A stretch of 64,000 nt of DNA from Melanopsichium pennsylvanicum (lineage: Eukaryota; Basidiomycota; Ustilaginomycetes; Ustilaginales). Positions 9,395 to 19,570 of this stretch are shown in pieces. The stretch's first letter is position 1, and the number at the start of each line of letters is the position of its first letter. Below the pieces are notes generated by a model. That model worked only from the letters and a program-made list of their open reading frames with translations, was not told where the DNA came from and made no database searches. A program made the position numbers and the translations under genes. The stretch spans positions 62,001 through 126,000 of the forward strand of contig OAPG01000004.1 in the NCBI GenBank assembly GCA_900208305.1, written 5' to 3'.

Positions 9395-10835
9395 ATGCCT
9401 GTAAGTTGGTACAACACCCGGCACCGATGTTATGTCTCATCTATGCATCCAACACCGGCTATCATTCGCACACTGTAACGACCGACAGCACGCATCACCT
9501 CGCAAACGGCATGGTATAGAAGAGAGGTTTGGATGTTTATGGCTATGTTCGTGTTGAAACGAAGAAATTTCAGGAGCATATCAGGGTCAACAGGGGCCAG
9601 TTACGAGATCCATGCAGCTAGCTTCCAACAAAGCCATCATCATAGAGGACACAAACGAATACTAGCAGCAGTATTCGCTTCTCACTGCATCACTTCGATT
9701 TATGAAGCAAATGGATTAGTCTCATACTCTTCTGGAAGCAAACAACATCATACAGCAGATCATGAGGGTTTTACAGCAAGCCTATCCGAAATCGTCATGA
9801 ACAGGGTCTTGTGCGACAGTACGCGCGTCAATCGCTCCATGCAGAAGGAAGTAAAGTTGTCATTGGGTCATGAGTTGGTTATGGCTAGGTGAAAACTGTA
9901 CAGCATGAACCAAATCTACGCCATACCGGGCGTCGCACAGCCTGAAGTCCTTGCACTTTCAGAAATGGCACCACAATCCGTCACGTCTCTATCATACCGA
10001 CTGAACGAATCATTAGGTCGAGCTGGTTGATATTCGACCCTCCCCAAAAAGGGATCAATAGCGCGTCCCCGGTCTGATCAATAGAGTCACTGCATTGCAG
10101 CGCCATCTTCAGAAGCAGTTTCCCAGCATCTCGCGTCATCACGTATGACTCTGAATGGGATTCTAGCTCTCACATGCTGTTATACAGGAAAGCGCAGGAT
10201 GATAGACGGAACGGGATCAAGATCCACTGATATGGAACACGCTAGACAGAGACGTGATATTTCGCCGATTCAAATGCGTCGGTACTCGACAACGGCCATG
10301 ATGCTGACCATTTCCTCATTTGCACTATGCCGCTTGGATTTTTCCAAACCAACAATAGCACTCTTTCGGTTACAGGGCCCGAACCCGCCACCTCTTCGCG
10401 AGGAAGTTCCGCCAGCATGGTCCCATCAAGATGTCGACCTACCTGCGTCCCTTCCACGCAGGTGACATTGTTGACATCAAGGCCAACGCTGCTGAGCAGA
10501 AGGGTATGCCGCACAAGTACTACCATGGCCGTACCGGTGTTGTGTTCAACGTTGCTCCACGAGCTGTTGGTGTGATCATCTACAAGGTGGTCGGCAACCG
10601 ATACATTGAGAAGCGCGTCAACGTGCGCATCGAGCACGTCAAGCACTCCAAGTGTCGTGACGACTTCCTGCAGCGTGTCAAGCGTAACGCTGAACTCAAG
10701 AAGGAGGCCAAGGCCAAGGGTGAGCGTGTGCAGCTCAAGCGTCTCCCCGCCGCTCCCCGTACTGCCCACACTCTTTCGATGAAGAACAACACCCCCGAGA
10801 CCCTCGCTCCCCAGGCTTACGACACCTACATTTAA
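9395..10835 (+). CDS. RPL21: 60S ribosomal protein L21 (eL21)
   Basis: Two exons: 9395-9400 (ATG CCT only) and 10359-10835, joined across a 958-nt intron with donor GTAAGT and acceptor AATAG. The spliced protein is 160 aa and begins [19 protein letters not shown], which matches the conserved eL21 N-terminus. That match fixes the acceptor at 10358 rather than the later CAG at 10374. The rest matches eL21: [50 protein letters not shown] and the C-terminal [13 protein letters not shown]. It is a structural protein of the large ribosomal subunit. Only two codons are in the first exon, a common ribosomal protein arrangement. No credible exon or RNA gene was found inside the intron. Confidence 0.95.
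9401..10358 (+). other. Long first intron of RPL21
   Basis: 958-nt intron between codons 2 and 3, with donor GTAAGTTGG and acceptor AACAATAG. Its length contrasts with the 120-160 nt introns of LSM7, SFT2-like and IMP3 in this window. The only sizeable ORF inside (9533-9892) has no protein-like composition. A weak GATGATAG/CTGA pair at 10195-10300 was considered as a box C/D snoRNA and not accepted. Confidence 0.85.
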
Positions 10836-10965
10836 TGGTGTCACACATCCCCAAACCTCGTCAACACATTTTCTCTTCTTCTCAGCCTGCATATGCACCT
10901 TTTTTTTTTCTTCTCGGTTCTTCAATATTTCCAGCTTTGATGCGTAAACGTCATCTCTTGTACTT

Positions 10966-10966
<1 letters not shown>

Positions 10967-11002
<36 letters not shown>

Positions 11003-11031
11003 ACACTAACTCACACCCACACGCACATACA
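10967..11031. repeat. (CA)n microsatellite in the RPL21 3' region
   Basis: Dinucleotide CA run with interruptions, seen directly about 130 nt past the RPL21 stop codon, probably within or just beyond the 3' UTR. Confidence 0.9.
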
Positions 11032-11459
11032 AATCAAAAAACCACGGTCGAAGGACCAAAGCCTCGAGTTTCGCAATGAAACGAATTACATAGCGAAAGC
11101 TTATATTCTCACAAAACATGGATGTTGCTCCCTATTTGTGCAGTTATGAAGAGTCTGTGAGCTTCAAAGAACGGTGTGAAGCAGTCAGCCACGCGCTCGA
11201 ATGGTGGACAAGAAAGCATAGGGCAATGACAATCTTGAATCGAGTTTGGTTGGGACGCCGAAAGGTGAAGAGGAGAAAGAGGGAGGCATTCAATCGGCAA
11301 ACCTCCCAATCGGAGGATGGTACCGCTTTCAGATCGGCGATTATGAATTGTGAGGTCGGAAGAGATCGGCAATCCCGAACAAGAGTGCGGAATAAACTGA
11401 GAAATCTCTTTCGCTTTCAGCGAGGTTTCAAGTGTGTGTCTGTCTATACAGAACTGTAC

Positions 11460-11505
11460 TTACTGTAGCTCGCGATGCCTTTGCATCGGTGAAACACTAC
11501 AGTAA
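11460..11505. repeat. Nested inverted repeat (hairpin)
   Basis: Outer arms TTACTGTAG (11460-11468) and CTACAGTAA (11497-11505) are perfect inverted copies. Inside them CGATGC (11473-11478) and GCATCG (11483-11488) form a second perfect stem with a 4-nt loop. The whole could fold as a bulged hairpin in DNA or RNA. No gene is attached. Confidence 0.75.
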
Positions 11506-11531
11506 ATTACTTGCACTTGCGTAACTGCGGG

Positions 11532-11560
11532 ACCGGCCCATCTTGAACCGGCCCATCTTG
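11532..11560. repeat. 14-nt direct repeat, two copies
   Basis: ACCGGCCCATCTTG occurs at 11532-11545 and again at 11547-11560, one base apart. Seen directly; function unknown. Confidence 0.9.
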
Positions 11561-11838
11561 TTTTCAATACAATGTACATGCGACGTGATGTGAATGTGAT
11601 TTGGCCTGCGAACTCAGAGAGTGATGGTTTGATGATATATATACTGTGATAGTAACATGCTAAGATCAACTTGATCCAATTGAATCTCTCCACTACACCC
11701 TCGTTCCCCTTTCATCGTACCTCGACGCAACAACGCCGCATAACAGCCACACACGTTCTGATCAGTCGAAGCTTGTACCAGCTCGATTTCACTCGAAACC
11801 AACCTCAAGCTCGAGCCACGCTTATCACGCCCATCCTT

Positions 11839-11873
11839 TTTAGGTCAAGACGCAAGTTTAGGTCAAGACGCAA
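11839..11873. repeat. 17-nt direct repeat, two copies
   Basis: TTTAGGTCAAGACGCAA is present at 11839-11855 and 11857-11873. Seen directly; function unknown. Confidence 0.9.
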
Positions 11874-12260
11874 ACCGGGACGTGGTGGAGAAAAGGGCAT
11901 GCTAAATGAACACCGCCTGGCATCCAAGAAGCGGTATCGATCCGACTCTTTGAATTTCGCGAGAAAATAATAATAAAAAAAGTGTACTGTGCAGCACATA
12001 AGCGGGCAACTCACTCAGCTTAAACGGACACTTCCGAGCGAGTCACGCCGATCCGAACATCATTTGTGATTCCTCATCTCTCTGTCCAACGTTCTGATTC
12101 CCAAATCACTCACACCCTCGCACCCAAAACAATTGCATAGAATACTTAACATTCCGTCTTTTCGAATCAAACAGCCAAGTGCGGCATTATACGCAACATC
12201 GTCTTTGCTCTCTATTCAACCTTGTTTCACGAATTAGACCCAGGAACGAGCAGAAAGAAT

Positions 12261-12316
12261 CTCCAATTCAAGCTCTCCAATTCAAGCTCTCCAATTCAAG
12301 CTCTCCAATTCAAGCT
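12261..12316. repeat. 14-bp minisatellite, four perfect copies
   Basis: The unit CTCCAATTCAAGCT is repeated four times without change. It lies 170 bp before the start codon of the mitochondrial carrier, in its promoter or leader. Confidence 0.93.
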
Positions 12317-12485
12317 CGCCTAAATTGGATCAACCAGTCACAAATCAGTCACAGTACCCCGAGACCAATCCAGCAGCATACTCTGCCACTATAACTTCGC
12401 TCACCATACTCCAACCTGCTATGCATTCTTCTGTCCCAATACCATTCCCTCTATAGGCTCGCTCAAATCATACCATCCTTCAGAA

Positions 12486-14003
12486 ATGGAGACAGCCGAC
12501 TCAACAGCTCCACTCGGAGCTCCACTCGGAGCAGCGCTCACACGCTCTAGTCAGGCATCAACTTCAGCATCCACGCTAGAAAGCTTCCTCTCATCCGCAT
12601 CCGCTCTCTTGTCTTCAGCAGCAGCGTCGACAACATTACCTTCGTCCGACAGACCACCAATGCTTCGCTCTCGTACCTCTAAGCTCGCAGCCATTGCTTC
12701 AAGTGACACGCCCACACCGACAGAGCTGACTAGAGCAAACGCATACGAACAGCTGCATGCTTCCACATCATCTGCCGCAGCTGCTGCTAATGGCACACGT
12801 GGAATGGGATCCAGCGCTTCCTCCAGCTCAGTGGAAACAACATCCAACCACACTCATCCACCAGCCCAACATACAAACCACGCATTCCTCATAACATACT
12901 TCGTGGCTGGAGGCGCAGCAGGTGCCACCTCACGTACCGTCGTTTCGCCCCTAGAGCGGCTAAAGATCATTATGCAGGTTCAACCGCAGACCACTTCTTC
13001 CTCCTCAACCATCTCGTCTCCTGGTACCTCGTCAGGCAAAGCGAGACTTGCGAGGAGTCGAGCCTACAATGGTGTGTGGGGTGGATTGGTCAAAATGTGG
13101 AAGGAAGAAGGTTTTGCAGGATTTATGCGGGGCAACGGTATTAACTGCTTACGTATCGCCCCTTACAGTGCTGTCCAATTCACAACGTACGAAATGGCCA
13201 AAACCTATCTTCGCGATCACAGCGGTAACTCCGAATCCGAACTCGACGTGGTACGTAAGCTCACCGCAGGTGCCATTGCTGGTATCGCCTCGGTCGTCTC
13301 CACTTATCCTCTTGACCTCGTCAGGAGTAGGATCAGCATTGCTTCTGCCAACATGTTTAACGAAGCCAAGTCCGAAGTCATCTCCCACACCACTGATTCC
13401 AAAATGGCGATCGGTACTGGGAAACAAGTATCTCAGGAAGCATTGCGATTTCAGATTGCCGAGCGTCAGAAAGCTGTACCTGGGATATGGCAAATGACGA
13501 CCAAAGTGTATCGAGAAGAAGGTGGATTACGTGGTCTTTATCGTGGATGCGTACCTACTTCTGTTGGTGTTGCACCCTACGTTGCTTTGAATTTCTACTT
13601 TTACGAAGCTGCTAGAAAGTACATTTCCACCTCGGCAGACGGTCTTCAACATGATGAACCTTCGTCTTTGGCCAAATTGGGTTGTGGTGCTTTGGCAGGA
13701 AGTATTTCTCAGACTTTAACCTATCCTTTGGATGTGTTGAGGAGAAGAATGCAGGTGGCTGGGATGAAGGATAGTCAAGAAAAGTTAGGATATAAGGATA
13801 GAAATGCGATCAATGCGATTCAAAACATTGTCAAAGCAGAAGGTGTGACTGGTTTGTATAGAGGTTTGTTGCCAAATTTGTTAAAAGTGGCTCCGAGTAT
13901 AGGCACGAGTTTCTTGACGTATGAAGCGGTCAAGGGATTTTTGGAGGTTCATTTGGATGATTTGCATTTCATGGGGGATAAGGAAACTAACAAGTCAGAT
14001 TAG
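12486..14003 (+). CDS. Mitochondrial carrier family (SLC25) transporter
   Basis: 505-aa single-exon protein. Residues 1-~135 are Ser/Ala/Thr-rich and probably disordered. The rest has the three-fold carrier repeat with PxD/ExxR/K signatures: SPLERLKIIMQV (about residue 153), TYPLDLVRSRIS and TYPLDVLRRRMQV. Each is followed by GxxGLYRG-type motifs (GFAGFMRGN, GLRGLYRGC, GVTGLYRGL). It would sit in the inner mitochondrial membrane with six helices. The first motif and the FVAGGAAGATSRTVVSPLER segment resemble the group containing yeast Ypr011c (APS/PAPS carrier), Leu5 and ScaMC/Graves-type carriers, so a nucleotide or CoA-like substrate is plausible but not shown. The N-terminal extension is long for the family and lacks EF-hands. 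Confidence 0.85.
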   Translation: METADSTAPLGAPLGAALTRSSQASTSASTLESFLSSASALLSSAAASTTLPSSDRPPMLRSRTSKLAAIASSDTPTPTELTRANAYEQLHASTSSAAAAANGTRGMGSSASSSSVETTSNHTHPPAQHTNHAFLITYFVAGGAAGATSRTVVSPLERLKIIMQVQPQTTSSSSTISSPGTSSGKARLARSRAYNGVWGGLVKMWKEEGFAGFMRGNGINCLRIAPYSAVQFTTYEMAKTYLRDHSGNSESELDVVRKLTAGAIAGIASVVSTYPLDLVRSRISIASANMFNEAKSEVISHTTDSKMAIGTGKQVSQEALRFQIAERQKAVPGIWQMTTKVYREEGGLRGLYRGCVPTSVGVAPYVALNFYFYEAARKYISTSADGLQHDEPSSLAKLGCGALAGSISQTLTYPLDVLRRRMQVAGMKDSQEKLGYKDRNAINAIQNIVKAEGVTGLYRGLLPNLLKVAPSIGTSFLTYEAVKGFLEVHLDDLHFMGDKETNKSD

Positions 14004-14428
14004 ATCATCAAACTCAACAAGGAGCAGATACTTCAAGAATACTAAAGTAGTCAAACTTTGATCATACATTTTATAGTAAGGAACATGGCACATGAGTTCC
14101 TTTTGAACTCAGTACCAATTTTTCACCGATAATTGTAGCAACACCAAATCTTAAAATCACACAAACTTGATCTCTCATCATTCATTCGCAAAACTCTTGT
14201 CTCTTTCCCCCTCCTTTTCTCTCTCGGGGTTGGCAATTGTGTTTGTTGACCAAATGAATCCGCGTACGTTTGATGGCCACCAAACAGCTGTCACGACAAT
14301 GACTATGACGAAGGTGATGATGATGCATTGCGTCTTCTCAACATGTGTTTTGTAAACAATGCTTTGATTGAATTTTTTCTTTCTACAGCCACTTCGGTCC
14401 TGATGCTAATCCTGACTCGCTCCACTTT
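14004..14428. other. Intergenic gap between convergent genes
   Basis: 3' regions of the carrier gene (plus) and CCT6 (minus). Nothing gene-like is seen apart from a short ATG/ACG-rich patch near 14295-14330. Confidence 0.6.
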
Positions 14429-16135
14429 TTAACCCATAGGACCTTCGTTCTTCAAACTGGACCTACCCGCCCTGAGGATCTCGTCGACGCTGAGCAAGTT
14501 GGAAGCGATGACAGCCGAACTGTGAAGCATATGTCTCTTAACCCTATAGTTATCCCAAATCCCCTGACTGATTGGATCCATTGGTTCACCCGTCTGAACA
14601 TCCAATCCAACCACATTTCCTTCACCTGCTTCATCCTGCAAAGCCACGATACAATCCTGAACATCAAAACCAGAATTGCTCGCCAAAGTCTTTGGAATCA
14701 CCAACATGGCATCCGCAAAAGCCTGAACACCTAACTTGGCCCTCCCCTTTGCAGATTTCTTGACCTCCAAAGTTAAATAGTTAGAAGCCGAAATTTCAAA
14801 TGCTCCACCACCCGCAATCAGCGTTGTATCCTCAATACCATTCTTGACCGAACGCAATCCATCCCTCACCGCATCCTGAATCTGAGACATGGTATGAGCA
14901 TTAGGTCCCTTAATGAGAATCGTCACCGACTTTGGATCTTTACACTCTTCCACAAAAGTATACTTTTCTTCACCTAGCGTGTGTTCATAAACCAACCCTG
15001 CATAACCCAACACATCCGCACTCAAATCCTCCACCGAATTTTGCGCAATACCACCACAGCACAATTGCAATCTCTCCATGTTTCTACGTTTGGCTCGTCG
15101 AAGTGCAAGAATGCCGTTCTTGGCGAGAATGTCAAGCGACATGGGATCGATTCCCTTTTGGTTGAAAATCACAAAATTCTTCTTGTTCTTTTCGTTACTG
15201 CCTTCAGTAGGTGCATCGCAAACCGCCTGTTTGAGTTCCACAATCTTTTTGAGTTTGGCATCAACGAAACGACGTTCGGACTCCACAAGCTTCTCTCGCT
15301 GTTCGGCTGAAGAGTAGAAGAAGCCAGAGTTGACTTCGGTCTTTTCGTACTCGAGCGACACGTTGAGCGTAAGCACATAGGCGTTTTCGACACGCTTGGG
15401 CATATCGGCGTGACGTGCACCGTGATCCAGAACCAAACCACGAACGAGCTGGGTGTCGGTCTCGGTCTTGTGCTGCATCTTCATGATCTCGACCATGTGC
15501 AGATCGATGGGGTCTTTGATATTCCACTCGGACACCGCCTCGGAGCTGCCATCGGTGCTAGGCGCGGGAACTTCGATAGTAGATGTGGTAGCGGGCTTGA
15601 TGGCAAGTACAGCATCGACGATATCACCAGCGAGCTGAGTTGCGAGTTTAGGATGGAGCTTGGTGGAAACCGAAGTGGTGGCGACCTTCACAAGGGTGGC
15701 TCGGTCCATCTCGGGAGACTTTTTGAATTGCTCCAAAAATTTGAGAGCGCCAGACTTGGCAACGTCGAAACCTTCGCTGATGACACGGGGATGGACACCT
15801 TCCTGAATGTATCGCTCGGCCTGCTTGAGAAGCTCACCGACAAGCAAGACGACCGAAGTGGTGCCGTCGCCGCACTGCTCATCCTGAGCCACGGCGGTAC
15901 GTGCGATCATGGCGGCAGTAGGGTTCTGGATCTGCATTTCGGTAAGGAGGACCTTGCCGTCCTTGGTCATTTTGAGGTTGCCCGAACCGTCGACGAGCAT
16001 TTTGATGGTACCTCGCGGGCCGAGGTTAGAGCGAACTACTTGCGCGAGACCAATAGCACCGGCGGTGTTGACTTGAAGAGCCTGAGTTCGACGAACGGAC
16101 TCGGCTCTTGGATTGATCAGCTCGATAGCCGACAT
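14429..16135 (-). CDS. CCT6: T-complex protein 1 subunit zeta (chaperonin CCT6)
   Basis: 568-aa group II chaperonin subunit. It has the ATP-binding motifs [23 protein letters not shown] and CGDGTTS, and the C-terminal GGGAFE segment typical of the family. The [18 protein letters not shown] region and the [11 protein letters not shown] segment fit the zeta subunit best. CCT6 is one of eight subunits of the cytosolic TRiC/CCT double ring, which folds actin, tubulin and WD40 proteins. The N-terminus ([16 protein letters not shown]) fits the conserved CCT6 start, and length is within the usual 540-570 aa. Single exon. A Ser/Thr/Pro insertion near residues 185-200 ([18 protein letters not shown]) is longer than in yeast. 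The gene is divergent from the SFT2-like gene. Confidence 0.92.
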   Translation of the reverse strand: MSAIELINPRAESVRRTQALQVNTAGAIGLAQVVRSNLGPRGTIKMLVDGSGNLKMTKDGKVLLTEMQIQNPTAAMIARTAVAQDEQCGDGTTSVVLLVGELLKQAERYIQEGVHPRVISEGFDVAKSGALKFLEQFKKSPEMDRATLVKVATTSVSTKLHPKLATQLAGDIVDAVLAIKPATTSTIEVPAPSTDGSSEAVSEWNIKDPIDLHMVEIMKMQHKTETDTQLVRGLVLDHGARHADMPKRVENAYVLTLNVSLEYEKTEVNSGFFYSSAEQREKLVESERRFVDAKLKKIVELKQAVCDAPTEGSNEKNKKNFVIFNQKGIDPMSLDILAKNGILALRRAKRRNMERLQLCCGGIAQNSVEDLSADVLGYAGLVYEHTLGEEKYTFVEECKDPKSVTILIKGPNAHTMSQIQDAVRDGLRSVKNGIEDTTLIAGGGAFEISASNYLTLEVKKSAKGRAKLGVQAFADAMLVIPKTLASNSGFDVQDCIVALQDEAGEGNVVGLDVQTGEPMDPISQGIWDNYRVKRHMLHSSAVIASNLLSVDEILRAGRSSLKNEGPMG

Positions 16136-17034
16136 GGTGGGGTATGTAAGAGCGGATGCCTGCTCGGGTTGCAGTCTCCAAGTGTTGTTGCTGTCCGATT
16201 ACGATCCGGACTGAAAGAGTTTGGCTGATGGGTGAATATTCCTTTAAGTTGCCCTATAAAAGGTGAAGAAGCTTTAAAGTAACCGAATAGTGAAGAAGAG
16301 ACTAATGACTGGGACGCTGTTAAGGATGTCGTCAACAATCTTTCTTCCAAAAGAGGGTCAGTTTGCTGTGTGCGTGCGCGATTTCTCTGGTGTTGGTCTT
16401 TGCAGTTTAGCTGTGCTGTGCCAAAGTGTGCTGAGCCAGTGCGCCCTCTCTCTGTTTAAAATGTGCCGTTGCCGTTGCTGCTGCTGCTGAGCTTGGTTTT
16501 CGTGTTCGAAGCGCGAGGAACCTTTTTTTCTCTTTTCTTCTTGGACTAAAAATCAATCGAGCGCAGCCTGAACAGACACTACATCCGTACGAGAGTTTAA
16601 GTAAGTTACACGCACACCGTCTCGGCGTGGACCCCTCCACCACAACACTTGCCAATCGGGTCACACCCGACGCAACACCACCTCGAGACAAGCGCGTGAC
16701 AGCCCTCATCTGATCCCAATCATTGCGGAATCCTCACCTCTTGTGGCCTACAAAGACGACACAGCCTCCAATTGCTATCCACCACATCCGAATCTATCGG
16801 TCAAGTCTCCGCATAGGCCGTCAAACAGTATCAGGCTTGCTCTCAACAGCGTAATTTTCAAGCTGGACGAACCAATAAACCCTCATCCGTTTTGGCCAGT
16901 CCGTCTCAAGTACAGGTCGCTTCGTCATCTGCACCTGTCTTGCTTATCTTCAGCATCTCTTTCAGCTCGTATTCTCCAGCTCTCACTTTGAGGCAATATA
17001 TATCGGAAGATATCGAAAGCTTACTACATTCAGG
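16136..17034. other. Divergent intergenic region
   Basis: About 900 bp between the CCT6 (minus) and SFT2-like (plus) starts. It presumably carries both promoters. A short GCT run lies near 16470-16490. No gene is seen. Confidence 0.55.
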
Positions 17035-17785
17035 ATGGCATCGACAGAGTCAAACTACCGCTCCGAACTGTCGGGCTTTCGCTGGGCGCAAGGCAGAACC
17101 GACGACTCGAGACCACAAAACGCATCGGGCGGACCGATAAGCTATCTCTCCACTATCACAAATAGCATCTCTGGCTACGTACCAATGCGGTCCAACGAAC
17201 GCACAAATGAAGAGGAAGCTTATCTAAGTTTGAGTCGATGGGAAAGGTAAGTTTGGAGTCTACGAGTCTTTTGCATATCCTGCGGAGAAAAGAGCACCGA
17301 CTGATTATCCCTCTGCTATCCGCTCTGACCCCCTCATCTTCCACCACTCGCTTCGCCAACAAAATACCAGATTCCTCGGCTTCCTAGCATGTCTAGCAGG
17401 CGCAGCGGTGTGCTTCTTTTTCAGTTTCATCTTCCTTTCTCCCCCGATCCTCGCTTTACGCCCACAAAAGTTTGCGCTTGCCTTTTCACTCGGCAGCATG
17501 CTTTTCATGATTGGCTTTTCCGTCCTCTCTGGCCCTTTAGCACACCTTAAACATATTTGCAGCAAGGAACGCTTACCGTTCTCGATCGCCTATTTTGCAT
17601 CCTTGGGTCTTACCATCTACTTTGCAGTCGGTCCACGAAGTATGCTCCCAACCCTAATCTGCGCTATCGTTCAAGTGGCATCACTGCTGACGTATTTGGC
17701 CGCTTACTTCCCAGGCGGAACAACGACGTTGAGGTACGGAGGAAGCATGCTTTTGCGTGGGGGCGCTAGCTTGTTGCCCATCTAG
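17035..17785 (+). CDS. SFT2: SFT2-like Golgi vesicle-traffic membrane protein
   Basis: Two exons, 17035-17246 and 17371-17785, with a 124-nt intron (donor GTAAGT, acceptor ACCAG). The spliced product is 208 aa. The cytosolic N-terminal ~70 residues end in YLSLSRWERF. Four hydrophobic segments follow (FLACLAGAAVCFFFSFIFL; FALAFSLGSMLFMIGFSVL; FSIAYFASLGLTIYFAV; LICAIVQVASLLTYLAAYF), then a short tail with an FPGG motif. This is the Got1/Sft2 architecture: a tetraspanning protein of the late Golgi that helps endosome-derived vesicles fuse with the Golgi. The splice junction rebuilds the RWERFLGF segment just before helix 1, which supports it. Paralogy to Got1 cannot be excluded, but the long N-terminus favours Sft2. 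Confidence 0.85.
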
Positions 17786-18478
17786 TGGTCCAAGCCAGGG
17801 ATTCGCAATGCAAATTGGATTTTTAGCTCGTTTCCACAGGGGCTGTACTTTGTGCAGTAGTCGATGTTGAGCGGAACGAGTCTAATCTCGACAGTACTGT
17901 AGCTGCTCGAGGGTTGAGATGGATGTGTTGAAGGCCCAGCCACATTGCGCTCGGTCTTCTTAACTGTATCAAACTTGTGCGGTGATCACATGTCTTCAAC
18001 ACACCATAAGGGCTCTCAGCCAGACCGAGTTGTGTCCGTTCCCTTTCCCACACTGCTAGACTTTGGCTCATGACAGATAGGGAAGGGGAGGCGTACAGAG
18101 CCAGACAACTGGCTTGGTCCTGGATCGGTTGATCTTGATAATACAAACTGTCTTGGTTGGCTTTTATCCCCACGCGTTCGACACCATACGGAAGCACCTA
18201 CACCAACTCACTACTTCAATCTCCATTAAGACACAGTCATGTTGTTCCAAGCCACTACTCTGCCTATCCTGCCCTCGTCTGCATCAAGGGCTGTATAAAT
18301 CACGACATCAGTAGCCAGGTTCCGCGTCACTTTACGCAGGAGAAGGCTGGCACGGATGCTAGGAGAAGGCTAGCACGGACGCTGCGAGAAGATCAGGCTC
18401 ATCACAAAGACCTATTCGAAGTGTCGCCCACCTTTCGAAGCTTGGCGCAGTATCCAAGCGTCAGCTTACCCCAAACAC
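17786..18478. other. Gene-poor gap
   Basis: No convincing gene. ORFs of up to 124 codons on both strands have no protein-like features. A short palindrome, ACAGTACTGT, lies near 17890. The stretch follows the last recognisable exon of the presumed decayed membrane protein gene. Confidence 0.5.
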
Positions 18479-19570
18479 TCAATATCGATGGTTCACATTC
18501 ACGCATACTCGAAGCTCGTTCCGCTGATCATACTGCGGCATGCTGGGATCTGAGCCGTATTGCGTCTTTATCAAAGTGGCTAGCCCTATCAACGAAATGA
18601 TAATGTAGAAGCAGAAAGTTGGGGTGGCCCAATTGTAGTGAGAGCTGAATTGCCTCGCAAGCGAGCTCAGGGTGCTGTCCAGGGTTCTCGAAGAAAGACC
18701 ATTTCGAGCCAGGCGTGACTGAGGAACCAAAATGGGATTCACCGGCATTGCTCGGAAGACGCGGTATTTCGATTCGCTTTCCATTCCCAAGGCGGACTGC
18801 ATCGGATCGATTAGGGTGCCCATCCACTGCATGTTCACATATGCCGGACCGCGAGCGAGGCTTGAAGCGGTAGCCTTGCTTGATCGGTCACGGAGCATCT
18901 CCTAGAATAGACCACTTCAGACTCTTCCGACTTGCATTTTGGCTTTGCTTGTACTTGACTCTATCGTCACTCTCGGCAGCCCCGTTCTTTGATCTGTGCC
19001 TCATACTGCAGACAAGACATACCAACTTCTTGGCTGGTGCATGATACCCAGACACCGCGGCTTTCGAGCAAGTGTGTGGCTTTGCAACGAAGCAAGTGAC
19101 CATCATCGCGACGCAGCAAATCAATATGATACTGGGTTGAACTTGAGAGAGTAGTAGGAGAAAGTCGGCTACTGCATTCAGGGGCCCTCGAGATAGGCGA
19201 GCCGAGTCAAGGTCCCAAGCGTCGTCGCGTGGGGTTGAAAGTACCAGAGAGGTGGAATGGTCACGAAGTCGGGGCGTGGAAATAGATCAAGCAGGATGAC
19301 GTTGTTGTCTGCTCGAACAATGTTCCCCGCGAGGGATCCCCAGGTTCCTTCAAAATCGAAAAAATGCGATTACAGTACCAGACAGCACAGCAAGAAGTTA
19401 GGATGTGTCCCGAAGGTGCTCACTCACCACACCCTCTCTTGACTTGAAATTCCGACCCACACTCACACACCAAGCGATTTGGGGCGTTTTGACTCTGGGC
19501 CTGACTTTCCAATTTCCCGAGCGCTGGGGCCACCACTTGTCAATAAAATATGCAAGCTCTCCACTTGTGA
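18479..19570 (-). pseudogene. Multi-exon membrane protein gene, probably decayed
   Basis: Coding-like minus-strand blocks are flanked by good splice signals. The last exon is 18479-18901 (acceptor TTCTAG), encoding LARGPAYVNMQWMGTL and a hydrophobic helix TFCFYIIISLIGLATLI. It joins in phase to 19023 (donor GTATGT, 121-nt intron). That exon reads back through the helix PSIILICCVAMMVTCF and AVADFLLLL to the run at 19181-19187. There the frame changes: further upstream a different frame reads GNIVRADNNVILLDLFPRPD, LWYFQPH and TRLAYLEGP before a stop. Adding one base in GGGGCCC would join the two. That exon starts at 19347 (acceptor GAAG) after a GTGAGT intron. Another coding-like block (GELAYFIDKWWPQRSGNWKV) lies at 19428-19570, but its phase does not match. 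No family is recognised. It may be a pseudogene, or a real gene hit by a sequencing error. Confidence 0.45.

Larger units (their letters stand above)
10836..12485. other. Long gene-poor stretch between RPL21 and the carrier gene
   Basis: About 1.65 kb without a convincing gene. It holds a (CA)n microsatellite (10967-11031), a nested hairpin (11460-11505) and three sets of short tandem repeats (11532-11560, 11839-11873, 12261-12316). The last few hundred bases are CT/CA-rich and probably form the promoter and leader of the carrier gene. ORFs of 60-116 codons occur but look random. Confidence 0.55.

Noticed and set aside
9490..9515. Alternative second exon of RPL21 starting after CAG at 9489
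   Set aside because: Its phase does not fit, and the acceptor at 10358 restores the exact conserved eL21 N-terminus.
9533..9892. 119-codon ORF inside the RPL21 intron
   Set aside because: No protein-like composition and no family resemblance; it lies wholly within a well-supported intron.
10195..10304. Possible box C/D snoRNA in the RPL21 intron (GATGATAG ... CTGA)
   Set aside because: Box C deviates from RUGAUGA and no terminal stem is visible.
11118..11468. 116-codon plus-strand ORF after RPL21
   Set aside because: Rich in Arg with no structure or motif; partly overlaps the hairpin and has no supporting splice or start signals.
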